DNA of 64,000 nucleotides from Mucilaginibacter daejeonensis (GCF_020783335.1 NZ_CP086068.1:3782001-3846000), one strand, 5' to 3'; numbered from the stretch's first letter, positions 53,553-63,137 are shown. Translations and numbers: made by a program. Notes: generated from the sequence alone by a model not told the origin.

Positions 53553-54548
53553 ATGGAATACAGAAAATTAGGAACAAGTGAGCTGCAAGTGTCGGCCATT
53601 ACTTTTGGCGCATGGGCCGCTGGCGGATGGATGTGGGGCGGAAATGATGACCGTGAGGCGATAGCGGCCATGAGGGCAGCATATGACCTGGGTATCACCT
53701 CCATTGATACCGCCCCCATATACGGCCAGGGCAAAAGTGAAGAACTGGTAGGCCAAGCCATTAAAGGCATACCACGCGACAAAGTGCAGATCCTGGACAA
53801 GTTCGGTATGCGCTGGGACCTGGCCAAAGGTACTTTTGGCTTTAAGTCGAAAGATAATAGCGGAAAGGATATCGATATTTACAAATATGCCGGCATGGAC
53901 AGTGTGATCAAGGAGTGCGAGGATAGCCTGAAACGTTTGGGCACCGACCACATTGACCTGTATCAATTACACTGGCCCGATGCTTCGACGCCTATAGATG
54001 AGACCATGGAAGCTTTGGTACGCTTGAAAGAACAGGGCAAGATCCTACAAGCTGGTGTGAGCAATTATAATGTGGCTCAAATGAAGGAAGCTGCCAAGAC
54101 CATCGATCTGGTGTCTGACCAGGTGCCGTACAGTATGGTGAACCGAGGCATCGAGAGCGAACTGTTACCGTACTGCATCGAGCATCAAAAAAGTATATTG
54201 GCTTATAGTCCTATGGAGCGAGGCTTATTAACAGGTAAAATGAAGCCAGGTCAAAGTTTTGGGGAGGGCGACCACCGCGCGGGCGTTAAGTTCTTTAAAG
54301 ATGAGAACATCGAACGCACCAATAACTTTTTAGCCAAGATCAAACCGCTGGCCGAGGAAAAGAACGCTACCATAGGACAATTGGTGATCCGCTGGACCAT
54401 TGACCGCCCAGGCATAACCGTGGCCCTGGTAGGAGCACGTAATGCCGAGCAAGCTACACAGAACGCCAAGGCGATCAACGTAAAACTGAGCGCCGAAGAA
54501 CACGATATGATCACTGCAGAACTAGATAAGCTGCAGTTGGTAGACTAA
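53553..54548 (+). CDS. Aldo/keto reductase
   Basis: A 331-residue NADPH-dependent reductase. Start MEYRKLGTSELQVSAITFGAW. Catalytic tetrad: D52 (SIDTAPIYG), Y57, the Lys in ILDKFGMRWD, and the His in YQLHWPD. The cofactor end motif (ITVALVGARNAEQATQNAKAI) is present. It is close to the general stress YghZ/IolS-like group. IolS relatives have been linked to inositol pathways, but it is far from the MIOX gene and no link can be claimed. Monocistronic with a long terminator. Confidence 0.95.
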   Translation: MEYRKLGTSELQVSAITFGAWAAGGWMWGGNDDREAIAAMRAAYDLGITSIDTAPIYGQGKSEELVGQAIKGIPRDKVQILDKFGMRWDLAKGTFGFKSKDNSGKDIDIYKYAGMDSVIKECEDSLKRLGTDHIDLYQLHWPDASTPIDETMEALVRLKEQGKILQAGVSNYNVAQMKEAAKTIDLVSDQVPYSMVNRGIESELLPYCIEHQKSILAYSPMERGLLTGKMKPGQSFGEGDHRAGVKFFKDENIERTNNFLAKIKPLAEEKNATIGQLVIRWTIDRPGITVALVGARNAEQATQNAKAINVKLSAEEHDMITAELDKLQLVD

Positions 54549-54562
54549 TAGATCGTTAATTA

Positions 54563-54620
54563 AAAGAGCCTGTGTAAGCCTGGTCAACAGAATTGTTGAT
54601 GGTCTTATACAGGCTCTTTA
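54563..54620. terminator. Long-stem terminator after the aldo/keto reductase gene
   Basis: An unusually long hairpin: AAAGAGCCTGT and ACAGGCTCTTT form the base, extended inward by AAG-CC-GGTCAACA and TGTTGAT-GG-CTT pairing to about 27 bp with a few mismatches and a loop of about four bases. T-rich sequence follows on both sides, so it may serve both converging genes. Confidence 0.85.
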
Positions 54621-54641
54621 TTTTATGATCTTGGGCAGATG

Positions 54642-55466
54642 CTAATGCCTCCTTCTCTTCTTTTTTGAGGTCTCCTTTTTTGAGGAGCGTTTTGATCTCT
54701 CTTTCCTGGAAGAGCTATGGGAGGTAGAGTGCCTACGCGATGAAGAGCTTCTTTCATTACGCGACGAACTACTTGATCTGGTGCTTGAGTTGTTAGATGA
54801 TGAAGACGACTCCTTTTTTGCGGGCACCGCAGCAGCCGATGTGGTGCTGGTGCTGTCCTTGCTGATCTGCTCGGCAGAGATACTATTTCCTCTCAGGCTG
54901 TATTGGATCAGTCGTTTCTGGATCGGTTTTTTAGCAAGGGTGTCGTTCTCGTCGTACACATCAAATTCCCGCATCAGGCTACCGTCTTTCATAAAAAAGT
55001 TATCGTTACCACGGTACCCTTTGCGTTGCGAGCGGGTCAGTTTTGGAAAATCGAGCTGACGAGCTTTATCATCGTTATATTCAAATGCAAATATCTTCGC
55101 AGCATTGGTGCTATCGGCCGCCTGAGTGTGGATGAATATCTCCGGGTTACCGTCGGTATCCATATCTGAGTTCATGGCATCCACTATCTTACCCTCCAGG
55201 TCCCCGGTAGTGGTGGTATATTTCATGGAAGATGAATCGGACCGCAGGATCTCAAATGCACCCATGGTCTCGGAGCCGCGACCCCAGGCCAACACATCAT
55301 AATACTTACCCGGTGCCACCTCAATGGTCTTTTGGTACCTGAAAGGCGCCATGATCTTAGGCGCTTGCGCGGCCGAAGGAGCCGCTATAGTTTGTTGTGT
55401 GTCGGGACGGTTGCAGGCGGCAATGCCCAGCACGCCACTCCAAAACAACATGACACATTTCTTCAT
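54642..55466 (-). CDS. Lipoprotein with Ser/Arg-rich basic tail
   Basis: A 274-residue protein starting MKKCVMLFWSGVLGIAAC with the lipid-attachment Cys at 18. Residues about 35-200 form a beta-rich domain (KYYDVLAWGRGSETMGAFEIL, DTDGNPEIFIHT, KIFAFEYNDD) that looks like a VCBS/FG-GAP-type fold in miniature. From about 205 on it is low complexity: poly-Ser, then SR, SSRR and a polybasic end KKKRRRH. Such a tail on an exported lipoprotein is unusual; it could bind polyanions such as DNA, LPS or acidic glycans. Family not recognised. Confidence 0.8.
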   Translation of the reverse strand: MKKCVMLFWSGVLGIAACNRPDTQQTIAAPSAAQAPKIMAPFRYQKTIEVAPGKYYDVLAWGRGSETMGAFEILRSDSSSMKYTTTTGDLEGKIVDAMNSDMDTDGNPEIFIHTQAADSTNAAKIFAFEYNDDKARQLDFPKLTRSQRKGYRGNDNFFMKDGSLMREFDVYDENDTLAKKPIQKRLIQYSLRGNSISAEQISKDSTSTTSAAAVPAKKESSSSSNNSSTRSSSSSRNERSSSSRRHSTSHSSSRKERSKRSSKKETSKKKRRRH

Positions 55467-55525
55467 GCTTGTCATTCTTAAAAAATCAATAGCTCATCGA
55501 TCAGGGTAAAACGCAGCGCAGCAAC

Positions 55526-57847
55526 TTAGTTGACCAAGGCCTCTGCCGAAAACTCGCCTTTAGGCTTGCCCGGCATGGTCATGTACACCCTCAGCGTACT
55601 AAATGCACCAGCTTCAAAATATTTGAGCGTGAACTTGTGCATACCTTTTTGCAGCAGCACTTCGCCCGGTTGCTCATATAAACTATGCTTGCCATCATTA
55701 TCTACCACCAGCTGATCATCGATAAAGATCACCGAACCATCATCGCTCTGGGTAGAAAAGATGTACTTGCCATCAGCATCTACATTAAAATAACCCTCAT
55801 ACGTGACACCGAAAGTACGGTTAGCCTTTTTAAAGGCCGCGGTGTTGAAGGTCTTAACCACACCCGTATCCAATACACGTGCCCCGTCCAGTTGGCCGGT
55901 GCTGGTAAACAGACCGGCTACCAATTCATATTTAACACCCGGGCGCTTACCGGTAAAAGGTACCGGTGGAAGCGGCGTACGATTGTAAACAGTGGTATGG
56001 GTGACCAAGCTGCGTTTGCCTGTTGGAGTTATAACGATCGTTTTGAGTTCGCGGTATTCATCAGGCGGAATATTGAGTGTGAACGGATAGGTGTACTCCT
56101 CGTTGGTCTCGTTAGGCGTGTACCCGTCTATAGAGTAATAGATCTTGGCGCCGGTAACAGGCACTTTCAGGTTCACCACTAATTGCGCGCTGGTGTATGA
56201 GGTGTCCTTGGCGCCAATGGCGGTCGGCACACGGTAATCAAAACGGTTAGCGTCCAACCAAGCCAGATGGCGCGGCAACCTTACCTCGGCCATGTCAGTA
56301 TAGTTCTTGTTAGCCAGCGGCGACCATGCCACTTCAGACAGGGCCATCAGGCGTGGCAACAGCATGTACTCGGCCTTGGTCTCGGTGGTGATGTATTCGG
56401 TCCAAAGGTTGGCTTGCACACCCAGAATGTGTCTTTGCTGATCAGGGGTCAATGCCGGGGTAAGCGGGTTATACGCGTAGGTCTTTGACAACGGGGTGTA
56501 ACCACCAATGCTTAAAGGCTCCAGATCCGATCGTGCTTGTGAGTGGTCAAAGTATAAACCGCTGCTGCTTGGCGTCATGACCACATCATGGTTCTGCTTG
56601 GCAGCGGCGATACCACCTGCCTCACCACGCCAGCTCATTACAGTAGCGTTAGGCGCTAAACCACCTTCTAAGATTTCATCCCATCCAATGATGCTGCGGC
56701 CTTTGCTATTCACAAATTTTTCCATGCGCTGTATAAAGTAGCTCTGCATGGCGTGCTCGTCTTTCAGTTTGAGTTTTTTGATCATTTGCTGCACCTGTGG
56801 CGACGACTTCCAGATCACCTTTGGGGCCTCGTCACCGCCGATATGGATGTATTTGCTCGGGAAGATGTCGATGATCTCGCTCAGCACATCCTGCAAAAAG
56901 CCAAAGGTTTGTTCGGTAGGGCAAAATATATTGTTGAATACGCCCCAGGTCTCGGCCACCTTATATGGCTGGCCAGGGTCGCAACTGAGTTCAGGATAGG
57001 CTGCCAAAGCGGCCATGGCATGGCCCGGCATCTCGATCTCAGGGATAACGGTAATGTAACGTTCAGCAGCGTAACGTACGATATCGCGCGCCTGCTCCTG
57101 AGTGTAGAAACCCCCATAAGGCATACCATCAAATTGCTGTGGCATACGATCATGGTAATTACCGATCAGCGTTTGTGCACGTTGGCTACCTACACTGGTC
57201 AGTTTAGGATACTTCTTGATCTCAATACGCCAGCCCTGGTCGTCAGTAAGGTGCCAGTGGAACTTATTGAGCTTGTAAGCTGCCATCAGGTCGATGTAAC
57301 GCTTTACGAACTCGATGCTGAAGAAATGACGACAAACGTCCAGGTGCATGCCCCGGTAGCCAAAGCGTGGCATATCCTCTATGCGGGCACATGGGATCTT
57401 AGCTGTAGCGGCACGCTCTATCGGGAGTAATTGGATCAGTGTTTGTACTCCGTAAAAAAGACCTGCGCCTTTTGCAGCGATGGTGATACGTTGCGGAGAT
57501 ATGGTGAGGCGATAACCCTCTGCAGGTAAACCTTCGGTACCGGCCGATGTGAACACGATCACGTTGCTGGCGGCCGAACCCTTGTTAGGCAGCACCTTGT
57601 TCTTTAATACGAATTTGCTTTGCAGGTAGCTGCTCAGGAATTGCACCGACCTATCCGAGACGGTATCGGCCATGATGGTGGTCTCCTGGCTTAACACGAA
57701 ATTACCGGCTTGCTTTTGAACCGTTACCGGTGCGGGTATGATCCCCATGTAAGGGTCGGCCGGGGCCGGTGTTTGGGTTTGGGCGTTGGCAGCGCCTGTT
57801 AATAGTATTAGTGAGATACAGAACGATAGACAGGTTTTATAAGACAT
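55526..57847 (-). CDS. Beta-N-acetylhexosaminidase (GH20) with C-terminal PA14-like domain
   Basis: A 773-residue protein starting MSYKTCLSFCISLILLTGAANAQ with a signal peptide. GH20b domain at about 40-155, then the GH20 barrel with FGYRGMHLDVCRHFF, FHWHLTDDQGWRIEI and the catalytic DE pair in YIHIGGDEAPKVIW. A chitobiase-like C domain (YYSIDGYTPNE) follows, and the last 140 residues look like a PA14 carbohydrate-binding domain (VTYEGYFNVDADGKYIFSTQSDDGSVIFID). It removes terminal GlcNAc or GalNAc from chitin- or glycoprotein-type glycans in the periplasm. Confidence 0.96.
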   Translation of the reverse strand: MSYKTCLSFCISLILLTGAANAQTQTPAPADPYMGIIPAPVTVQKQAGNFVLSQETTIMADTVSDRSVQFLSSYLQSKFVLKNKVLPNKGSAASNVIVFTSAGTEGLPAEGYRLTISPQRITIAAKGAGLFYGVQTLIQLLPIERAATAKIPCARIEDMPRFGYRGMHLDVCRHFFSIEFVKRYIDLMAAYKLNKFHWHLTDDQGWRIEIKKYPKLTSVGSQRAQTLIGNYHDRMPQQFDGMPYGGFYTQEQARDIVRYAAERYITVIPEIEMPGHAMAALAAYPELSCDPGQPYKVAETWGVFNNIFCPTEQTFGFLQDVLSEIIDIFPSKYIHIGGDEAPKVIWKSSPQVQQMIKKLKLKDEHAMQSYFIQRMEKFVNSKGRSIIGWDEILEGGLAPNATVMSWRGEAGGIAAAKQNHDVVMTPSSSGLYFDHSQARSDLEPLSIGGYTPLSKTYAYNPLTPALTPDQQRHILGVQANLWTEYITTETKAEYMLLPRLMALSEVAWSPLANKNYTDMAEVRLPRHLAWLDANRFDYRVPTAIGAKDTSYTSAQLVVNLKVPVTGAKIYYSIDGYTPNETNEEYTYPFTLNIPPDEYRELKTIVITPTGKRSLVTHTTVYNRTPLPPVPFTGKRPGVKYELVAGLFTSTGQLDGARVLDTGVVKTFNTAAFKKANRTFGVTYEGYFNVDADGKYIFSTQSDDGSVIFIDDQLVVDNDGKHSLYEQPGEVLLQKGMHKFTLKYFEAGAFSTLRVYMTMPGKPKGEFSAEALVN

Positions 57848-58002
57848 ATCAAGTTTACTCAATTAGTTCGTCACGAAAACGTGAAGTTAACAGATCTTGT
57901 TCTATACAGGCTTATGCATTGCAAAAAAGATGGCGGATAACCTCAATTTTAAGCACATGTGTGCCCGTTCGGTGTTATAACTCATGAACAAGAACTTTTC
58001 AC

Positions 58003-58626
58003 ATGCGACCTATCAGCTTTTTACTTCCATTAATATTGATGGCGGCCAAACCTGCCGACCAACCGATCAAGACCGTACAGGTGCCAGCATCTGCCATCCC
58101 GAAGGATATCAAGTACTCGGGCAAGATCATCAACAGCGTAAAATATACCGATGCCGGTGGAGACCATCTGGTGATCACTACCGAGACCTTAAGCGGTACT
58201 TACCTGAAAGATGACGCAGATACCCGCAAGGCCGAGATACATGCATGGAACTATGACCTCAAGCCTGGTCACCAATTATTATGGAAGGTGGCAGACCTAA
58301 GTGAGTGCCCGATAGTGGATGTGACCGCCAAGTACGTTCCGCGCACCTTTGCCGTTACCGATCTTGATCATAATGGCACTGCCGAGGTGTGGCTCATGTA
58401 CAAGACCGCCTGCCGTGGTGATGTAAGCCCAAGCACCATGAAGATCGTAATGTATGAAGGTCAAAAAAAATATGCTGTACGCGGCACCAGCCGTGTAGCC
58501 CTTGGGAAGGGAGAAAGCGAGGGCGGTGCTTATACCTTAGACGCCGCCTTTAAAGCCGCGCCTGAACGGTTCAGGCAATATGCAACAAGCCTGTGGAAAA
58601 AGAATATCAACGAGGTTTGGGAATAA
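58003..58626 (+). CDS. Exported hypothetical protein
   Basis: A 207-residue protein with a short signal peptide (MRPISFLLPLILMAAK). The body is beta-rich with a calcium-loop-like FG-GAP motif (FAVTDLDHNGTAEVWLMY) followed by CRGDVSPSTMKIVMYEG; this part of the fold recalls VCBS-type repeats. I do not recognise a named family. It is divergent from the hexosaminidase and convergent with trxB, and it appears to stand alone. Confidence 0.8.
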   Translation: MRPISFLLPLILMAAKPADQPIKTVQVPASAIPKDIKYSGKIINSVKYTDAGGDHLVITTETLSGTYLKDDADTRKAEIHAWNYDLKPGHQLLWKVADLSECPIVDVTAKYVPRTFAVTDLDHNGTAEVWLMYKTACRGDVSPSTMKIVMYEGQKKYAVRGTSRVALGKGESEGGAYTLDAAFKAAPERFRQYATSLWKKNINEVWE

Positions 58627-58666
58627 AACACTAAAGCCATCCTGTTGGGTATGGCTTTAGTGTTTT
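58625..58666. terminator. Bidirectional terminator between the exported protein and trxB
   Basis: A perfect 16-bp stem (AAAACACTAAAGCCAT / ATGGCTTTAGTGTTTT) with a 10-base loop. Both sides are A/T rich, so it can end both convergent genes. Confidence 0.9.
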
Positions 58667-58684
58667 ATAAAGATCTTACTTATA

Positions 58685-59650
58685 TTATTGATGTGCCATC
58701 ATTTCTTCGGCTTCTTTATCGGCTAAATAACGCTCGGCGTCCAGCGCGGCCATACAGCCTGTACCGGCTGCGGTCACTGCCTGGCGGTAGATGTTATCCT
58801 GCGCATCACCACAGCAGAACACGCCCTCTACGTTAGTATGGGTACTGCCTGCCTTGGTGCGGATATAGCCTGTCTCGTCCATATCGATTATACCTTTAAA
58901 AATGTCAGTGTTCGGATGGTGACCAATAGCCACAAAGAAACCGGTCACGTCCAGTATTCTTTCCTCGTTGGTTTGGTTGTTCAACACTGCAACACCAGTA
59001 ACACCGGTATCGCCACCTAATATCTCCTTGGTCTCGGTGTTGTAGATCACCTCGATGTTAGGTGTGTTCAGCACGCGGGTAACCATGGCCTTTGAGGCAC
59101 GGAACTCATCGCGGCGAACAAGCATATAAACTTTGCGACATAATTTAGCCAGATAGGTAGCTTCTTCGGCAGCGGTATCACCGGCACCAACGATGGCCAC
59201 ATCCTGACCACGGAAGAAGAAACCATCGCACACGGCACATGCGGAGACGCCAAAGCCGTTAAATTTTTGCTCTGACTCCAGGCCAAGCCATTTAGCCGAG
59301 GCACCGGTCGATATGATCACGGTATCAGCAGTGATGGTTTTTACCTCGTCGACAACTACTTTGTGTGGCAAGCTCGAAAAATCTACCGAGCTCACATATC
59401 CAAAACGGATGTCGGTACCAAAACGCTCGGCCTGCTTGCGCAGGTCATCCATCATTTCAGGGCCCATCACACCATTTGGATAGCCAGGAAAGTTCTCCAC
59501 ATCAGTAGTTTGGGTGAGTTGACCGCCGGCCAGCATACCCGTATATAGCACGGGTTTAAGATCGGCACGGGCAGCATATATAGCAGCGGTATAGCCTGCA
59601 GGGCCTGAGCCAATAATGAGGCATTTAACGTGTTCAGTATCTTGAGACAT
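58685..59650 (-). CDS. trxB: Thioredoxin reductase
   Basis: A 321-residue FAD/NADPH-dependent enzyme starting MSQDTEHVKCLIIGSGPAGY; a Met two codons earlier is also possible. FAD motif GSGPAGYTAAIYAA, redox pair CAVC (SACAVCDGFF, about 139-142), NADPH motif GAGDTAAEEA and C-terminal FCCGDAQD are all present. It reduces thioredoxin and so would support the thioredoxin-dependent ArsC in this window, among many other targets. Confidence 0.97.
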   Translation of the reverse strand: MSQDTEHVKCLIIGSGPAGYTAAIYAARADLKPVLYTGMLAGGQLTQTTDVENFPGYPNGVMGPEMMDDLRKQAERFGTDIRFGYVSSVDFSSLPHKVVVDEVKTITADTVIISTGASAKWLGLESEQKFNGFGVSACAVCDGFFFRGQDVAIVGAGDTAAEEATYLAKLCRKVYMLVRRDEFRASKAMVTRVLNTPNIEVIYNTETKEILGGDTGVTGVAVLNNQTNEERILDVTGFFVAIGHHPNTDIFKGIIDMDETGYIRTKAGSTHTNVEGVFCCGDAQDNIYRQAVTAAGTGCMAALDAERYLADKEAEEMMAHQ

Positions 59651-59893
59651 CGACATAATATTAAGCTTACAAAGCTACGCTTTTAACCGCTATACAACAA
59701 ATGCTGTACCGTTGGCATCAGGCCATGGTCTTTTGGCAGACGAGCCGCACATCACTGCCAAAATTAATTAGTAGTTAGATCATGTAACAGTTCTTGAAAG
59801 TTTAGCGTAAACAAGTCAGGTCGCACAAGCGTTGACCAATACCGGATCTAATAGCCGTTACTATGATCATCATGACCATTATTTACTTGTGTA

Positions 59894-59907
59894 AACGTTA
59901 TAACGTT
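59894..59907. promoter_or_regulatory. Perfect 14-bp palindrome in the trxB upstream region
   Basis: AACGTTATAACGTT is its own reverse complement. It lies about 245 bp upstream of trxB and 48 bp beyond the stop of the XRE regulator gene. The rest of the 304-bp gap 59651-59954 shows nothing recognisable. A regulatory role is speculative. Confidence 0.25.
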
Positions 59908-59954
59908 ATCGCTTGGTTCAAAAAGCAACCTGCCGCAACATCCTGACCAGGGTA

Positions 59955-60341
59955 TTATTTACGATTGAGCAGTTCGATGATAAGCTCTTTGTCCTTAAGC
60001 TGACTCTCTAATAAGCTGATCTGCTTTTTGAGGCTTTCACGCTCATTGTAATAACCTTCAGAGGGCTCGGCCACCTGGGTCAGATGCTCGGGTAGTCTGT
60101 ATGGAACGCTGCCGGAAGAATGGTCATCAAAAAAGAAAGGGATGGGCTGCTTTAACACCTGCGATATCTTGCGCAGGGTCTTGACCTTGATACTCTCGGT
60201 CGAAAGCATTTTGTAGAAGCCTGCCTCGGTCATTTCAATGTGCTTTGCCAGATCAGATAACGTAATGCCTAAGGCTTTGGCTTGTTGCCTTATATTACGC
60301 TCGATCACTCCAAAGAAATTGTCAGGTCTTTTGTCAGGCAT
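59955..60341 (-). CDS. XRE-family HTH regulator with C-terminal coiled coil
   Basis: A 128-residue protein starting MPDKRPDNFFGVIERNI; a longer frame from 60389 has no support. HTH at about 10-60 (LGITLSDLAKHIEMTEAGFYKMLSTESIKVKTLRKISQVL), then a linker and a coiled coil (ESLKKQISLLESQLKDKELIIELL). It is common in Bacteroidota as a small orphan regulator. It is divergent from a 77-codon gene across 284 bp. Confidence 0.88.
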   Translation of the reverse strand: MPDKRPDNFFGVIERNIRQQAKALGITLSDLAKHIEMTEAGFYKMLSTESIKVKTLRKISQVLKQPIPFFFDDHSSGSVPYRLPEHLTQVAEPSEGYYNERESLKKQISLLESQLKDKELIIELLNRK

Positions 60342-60625
60342 TTCAGGTAACACTAAGTTTTTTATAGGATGATATAACACATTACACAACTTTAATTAAG
60401 CTGCATGCATTCAATTTATCAAATTACCTGAAGTTATAGATGGGATATTAAAATTTTGAAGATAACACCGGGTCAAATCACGGATTATGTGATCACAGCT
60501 CGAAATTTTTTTTCTGTAGAGTTTGACTCGACCTACCAAAGCCATTACATACCCAGATCCATGTTTAAAACCTGAAGTTGTTAGTATATATTTAACTAAA
60601 CTTTATTATATCCGTATAAAACATC

Positions 60626-60859
60626 GTGGAAACCACCGAATATTTGATCATTTTATTGGAAGAACTCCGTATCAAACGCTCAGTATTTGACGAGCAGATC
60701 CGTGCCGTGATCGCTGCCCCTCGCGACACGGGCATCGAGAGCGCTCATCGGGAAGAGTTCATGCATTTCCTTGCGCAACGCATCATCCATATCGAACGCA
60801 AGATCAACGACCGGCTCAATGATATCAAGCTTGATCTTGACCAGATCGCTGACCGCTGA
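60626..60859 (+). CDS. Small hypothetical protein (77 aa)
   Basis: A 77-residue helical, charged protein with a GTG start (METTEYLIILLEELRIKRSVF) and a second helix (HFLAQRIIHIERKINDRLNDIKLDLDQI). No motif or membrane segment. Its stop abuts the convergent LOG gene (60859/60860). The AT-rich upstream sequence could hold a promoter. Probably real, function unknown. Confidence 0.55.
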   Translation: METTEYLIILLEELRIKRSVFDEQIRAVIAAPRDTGIESAHREEFMHFLAQRIIHIERKINDRLNDIKLDLDQIADR

Positions 60860-61444
60860 TCAGGTCAGGTCACGGTCTTTGAACCATACCTCATCCGGCC
60901 GTGCCTCAAAGCCATCCAGCAAGTTCACCAATTCGATCGGGTCGGTCGAGGTAAGCACCAGTTCGCGGTTCGCCGGTTTCAGGAACTTTTGCTCCACCAT
61001 CACATCCATTTGCTTGAGCAGCATATCATAAAAGCCATTCACGTTCAGGATGCCGATCGGTTTTGTATGCAGGCCCAACTGTAACCAGGTGAGCACCTCA
61101 AAAAATTCCTCCAACGTACCGAAGCCACCGGGAAGCGTCATGATCGCATCGCAAAGATCATTCATCATTTGCTTACGCTGATGCATATTCTGTACAACGT
61201 GTAACTCAGTAAGCCCGGTGTGGCCAACCTCTTTGTTCATCAGGAATTCAGGTATCACACCAATGGTCTTGCCACCTTTACTGATCACCGCATCGGCGAT
61301 CATGCCCATCACCCCTACCCGGCCTCCACCGAACACTAAGGCGATGTTGCGGCTCACCATTACCTGGGCCAGTTGTTCAATGGCCTGGGCCAACAGCGGA
61401 TCACCGTTGTAGTTGGCTCCGCAAAATATACATAGTGCTTTCAT
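60860..61444 (-). CDS. LOG family protein (nucleoside 5'-monophosphate phosphoribohydrolase-like)
   Basis: A 194-residue Rossmann protein of TIGR00730. The LOG signature PGGFGTLEEFFEV (about 106-118) with its catalytic Glu, and GGGRVGVMGMIAD for nucleotide binding, are present. The family releases ribose 5-phosphate from nucleoside monophosphates; some members activate cytokinins, others are stress or detoxification enzymes. The true substrate cannot be told from sequence. Confidence 0.95.
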   Translation of the reverse strand: MKALCIFCGANYNGDPLLAQAIEQLAQVMVSRNIALVFGGGRVGVMGMIADAVISKGGKTIGVIPEFLMNKEVGHTGLTELHVVQNMHQRKQMMNDLCDAIMTLPGGFGTLEEFFEVLTWLQLGLHTKPIGILNVNGFYDMLLKQMDVMVEQKFLKPANRELVLTSTDPIELVNLLDGFEARPDEVWFKDRDLT

Positions 61445-61510
61445 TGTGTTATTCAGTATCGGGTGCTAAATTAAACAAAGAATATAGTGGTTAGCACCAC
61501 GAAGGATGTG

Positions 61511-63082
61511 TTACTTGTTATAAAAAGTATTCATTAATTGATAACGGTCATCGTGCTTAGCTTCCTCCGAACGGCTGTTCACATCGATGATCATGATCTG
61601 TTTAGGTACCCGCTCTTGAAGGCTGTACCACTTAGGCAATTTGGTTGTACTGCTTGTAGCGCTCATTATACCATTGGGGTTGCCTGTCTTGATGAAATTG
61701 ACAAAATAGCTTTGCATGGTATTGGATACCTGATGATCATCGAGCGACCAGGCGTATACTTTGTTGTAACGAAGGTTACCCATAGCATACTCGATCTCGG
61801 CCGAGTGCGATGCGCCTTTTGCAGCGGGCTTACCGTCAACAGTGGCAGGCCTTGGCCTTGTATAGTAATAACGGTATACCGGTTCACCGCTGGTACGGCT
61901 ATGCAGATCAGTGAACTTCCAGGTGGCGTAAGAGATGAACCGGTCAGAGGCCAGTTCGGTGGCTACCTGTTCCACATCGGCATCTGTAGCTGGCTTGTAC
62001 ACTTCGACCACGGCCTGTGCCTTGTCGGGATATAGTCGTTGCAGTGCTGCCTTGTAGTTCTCGATGGTCGGTTCGGCTTTGCCCAATATGGCCTGCGGTC
62101 CCCCTTCGGCCGAGTTCCAACCTGCCAGTAAGGGCACCTTCATTTGCTGGCCTGTGTTAAAGGTCTCCTGCGGCTGTTCGGTCAGGAAGTAGCCATCGAT
62201 GGTCACATAAAAACGGGTGCCCTGGGCAGACCTTAACATATCTTCGGCAGGGATCTTGCGCAGGTCACTGAGCGTAGTGGCACCTACCTTTTTAGCGAAG
62301 TCAACACCTGCTTGTTCCGCTTCGGCTAAGGGTGCTGGTGCAAGGTTGCCCAATATGGCGCCACTCTCGCCTATAGCGCCGGCAAATAGGCCTTTTGATA
62401 ATGGTGACACCACCTGTGCACTCACCGACATAGAACCGGCCGACTCCCCGGCGATGGTGACACGTTTAGGGTCGCCACCGAAAGCGGCTATATTCTTTTG
62501 CACCCAAAGCAATGCCGCATGCTGATCCATCAACCCATAATTGCCCGATGAGTGATGTACCGATGTCCGGGTCAGTTCGGGATGAGCCATGAAACCGAAC
62601 ACGCCCAAACGGTAGTTCACCGTGATGGCGATCATTCCTTTGGTGGCCATGTTTTCGCCATCGTACCGGCCTTCAGAACCATCGCCCATTTGCAGGCCGC
62701 CGCCGTAGAAGTAAACCAATACCGGCAGCTTCTTGCCCTTTGCGTTGGCGGGTGCCCATACGTTCAGGTATAAGCAATCTTCACTCTTGCCCGCGCTGCG
62801 GAAGATCATATCGGTATACAAGAAAGGCTGCATGGCTTGCGGACCAAAATGATCAGCCCTACGTACGCCTTCCCAGTTCTTGGGTTCCTTTGGTTCGGTC
62901 CAGCGCAGTTCACCTACAGGGGGTTGGGCAAATGGGATCCCCTTAAACGAATGAACGCCACTTGCTTCGGCCACACCTTCCACAATGCCGTTGGCGGTAC
63001 GCACCTGAAGATCCTTGCCGCCAGTTTGTGCCATAGCCCCAAAAGCAGTCAAGGTAAGTAGAATGGAATAGAATATTTTCAT
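61511..63082 (-). CDS. Secreted type B carboxylesterase
   Basis: A 523-residue alpha/beta hydrolase with a signal peptide (FYSILLTLTAFGAMAQ). The oxyanion part is YFYGGGLQMGDG, the nucleophile elbow GESAGSMS (about 215-222), and the catalytic His is likely in KGASHSAEIEYAMGN. EDCLYLNVWAP is the carboxylesterase B signature. It hydrolyses esters in the periplasm, perhaps aromatic or sugar esters; substrate unknown. Monocistronic. Confidence 0.95.
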   Translation of the reverse strand: MKIFYSILLTLTAFGAMAQTGGKDLQVRTANGIVEGVAEASGVHSFKGIPFAQPPVGELRWTEPKEPKNWEGVRRADHFGPQAMQPFLYTDMIFRSAGKSEDCLYLNVWAPANAKGKKLPVLVYFYGGGLQMGDGSEGRYDGENMATKGMIAITVNYRLGVFGFMAHPELTRTSVHHSSGNYGLMDQHAALLWVQKNIAAFGGDPKRVTIAGESAGSMSVSAQVVSPLSKGLFAGAIGESGAILGNLAPAPLAEAEQAGVDFAKKVGATTLSDLRKIPAEDMLRSAQGTRFYVTIDGYFLTEQPQETFNTGQQMKVPLLAGWNSAEGGPQAILGKAEPTIENYKAALQRLYPDKAQAVVEVYKPATDADVEQVATELASDRFISYATWKFTDLHSRTSGEPVYRYYYTRPRPATVDGKPAAKGASHSAEIEYAMGNLRYNKVYAWSLDDHQVSNTMQSYFVNFIKTGNPNGIMSATSSTTKLPKWYSLQERVPKQIMIIDVNSRSEEAKHDDRYQLMNTFYNK

Positions 63083-63137
63083 AACGGTAGATCTGTATCA
63101 GTAACGCAAGATAGTGCTTATAAGCCCACCTTATAAA

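Noticed and set aside
56753..57430. 225-codon frame antisense to the GH20 gene
   Set aside because: Long only because of codon bias in the real gene; no motif or start signal.
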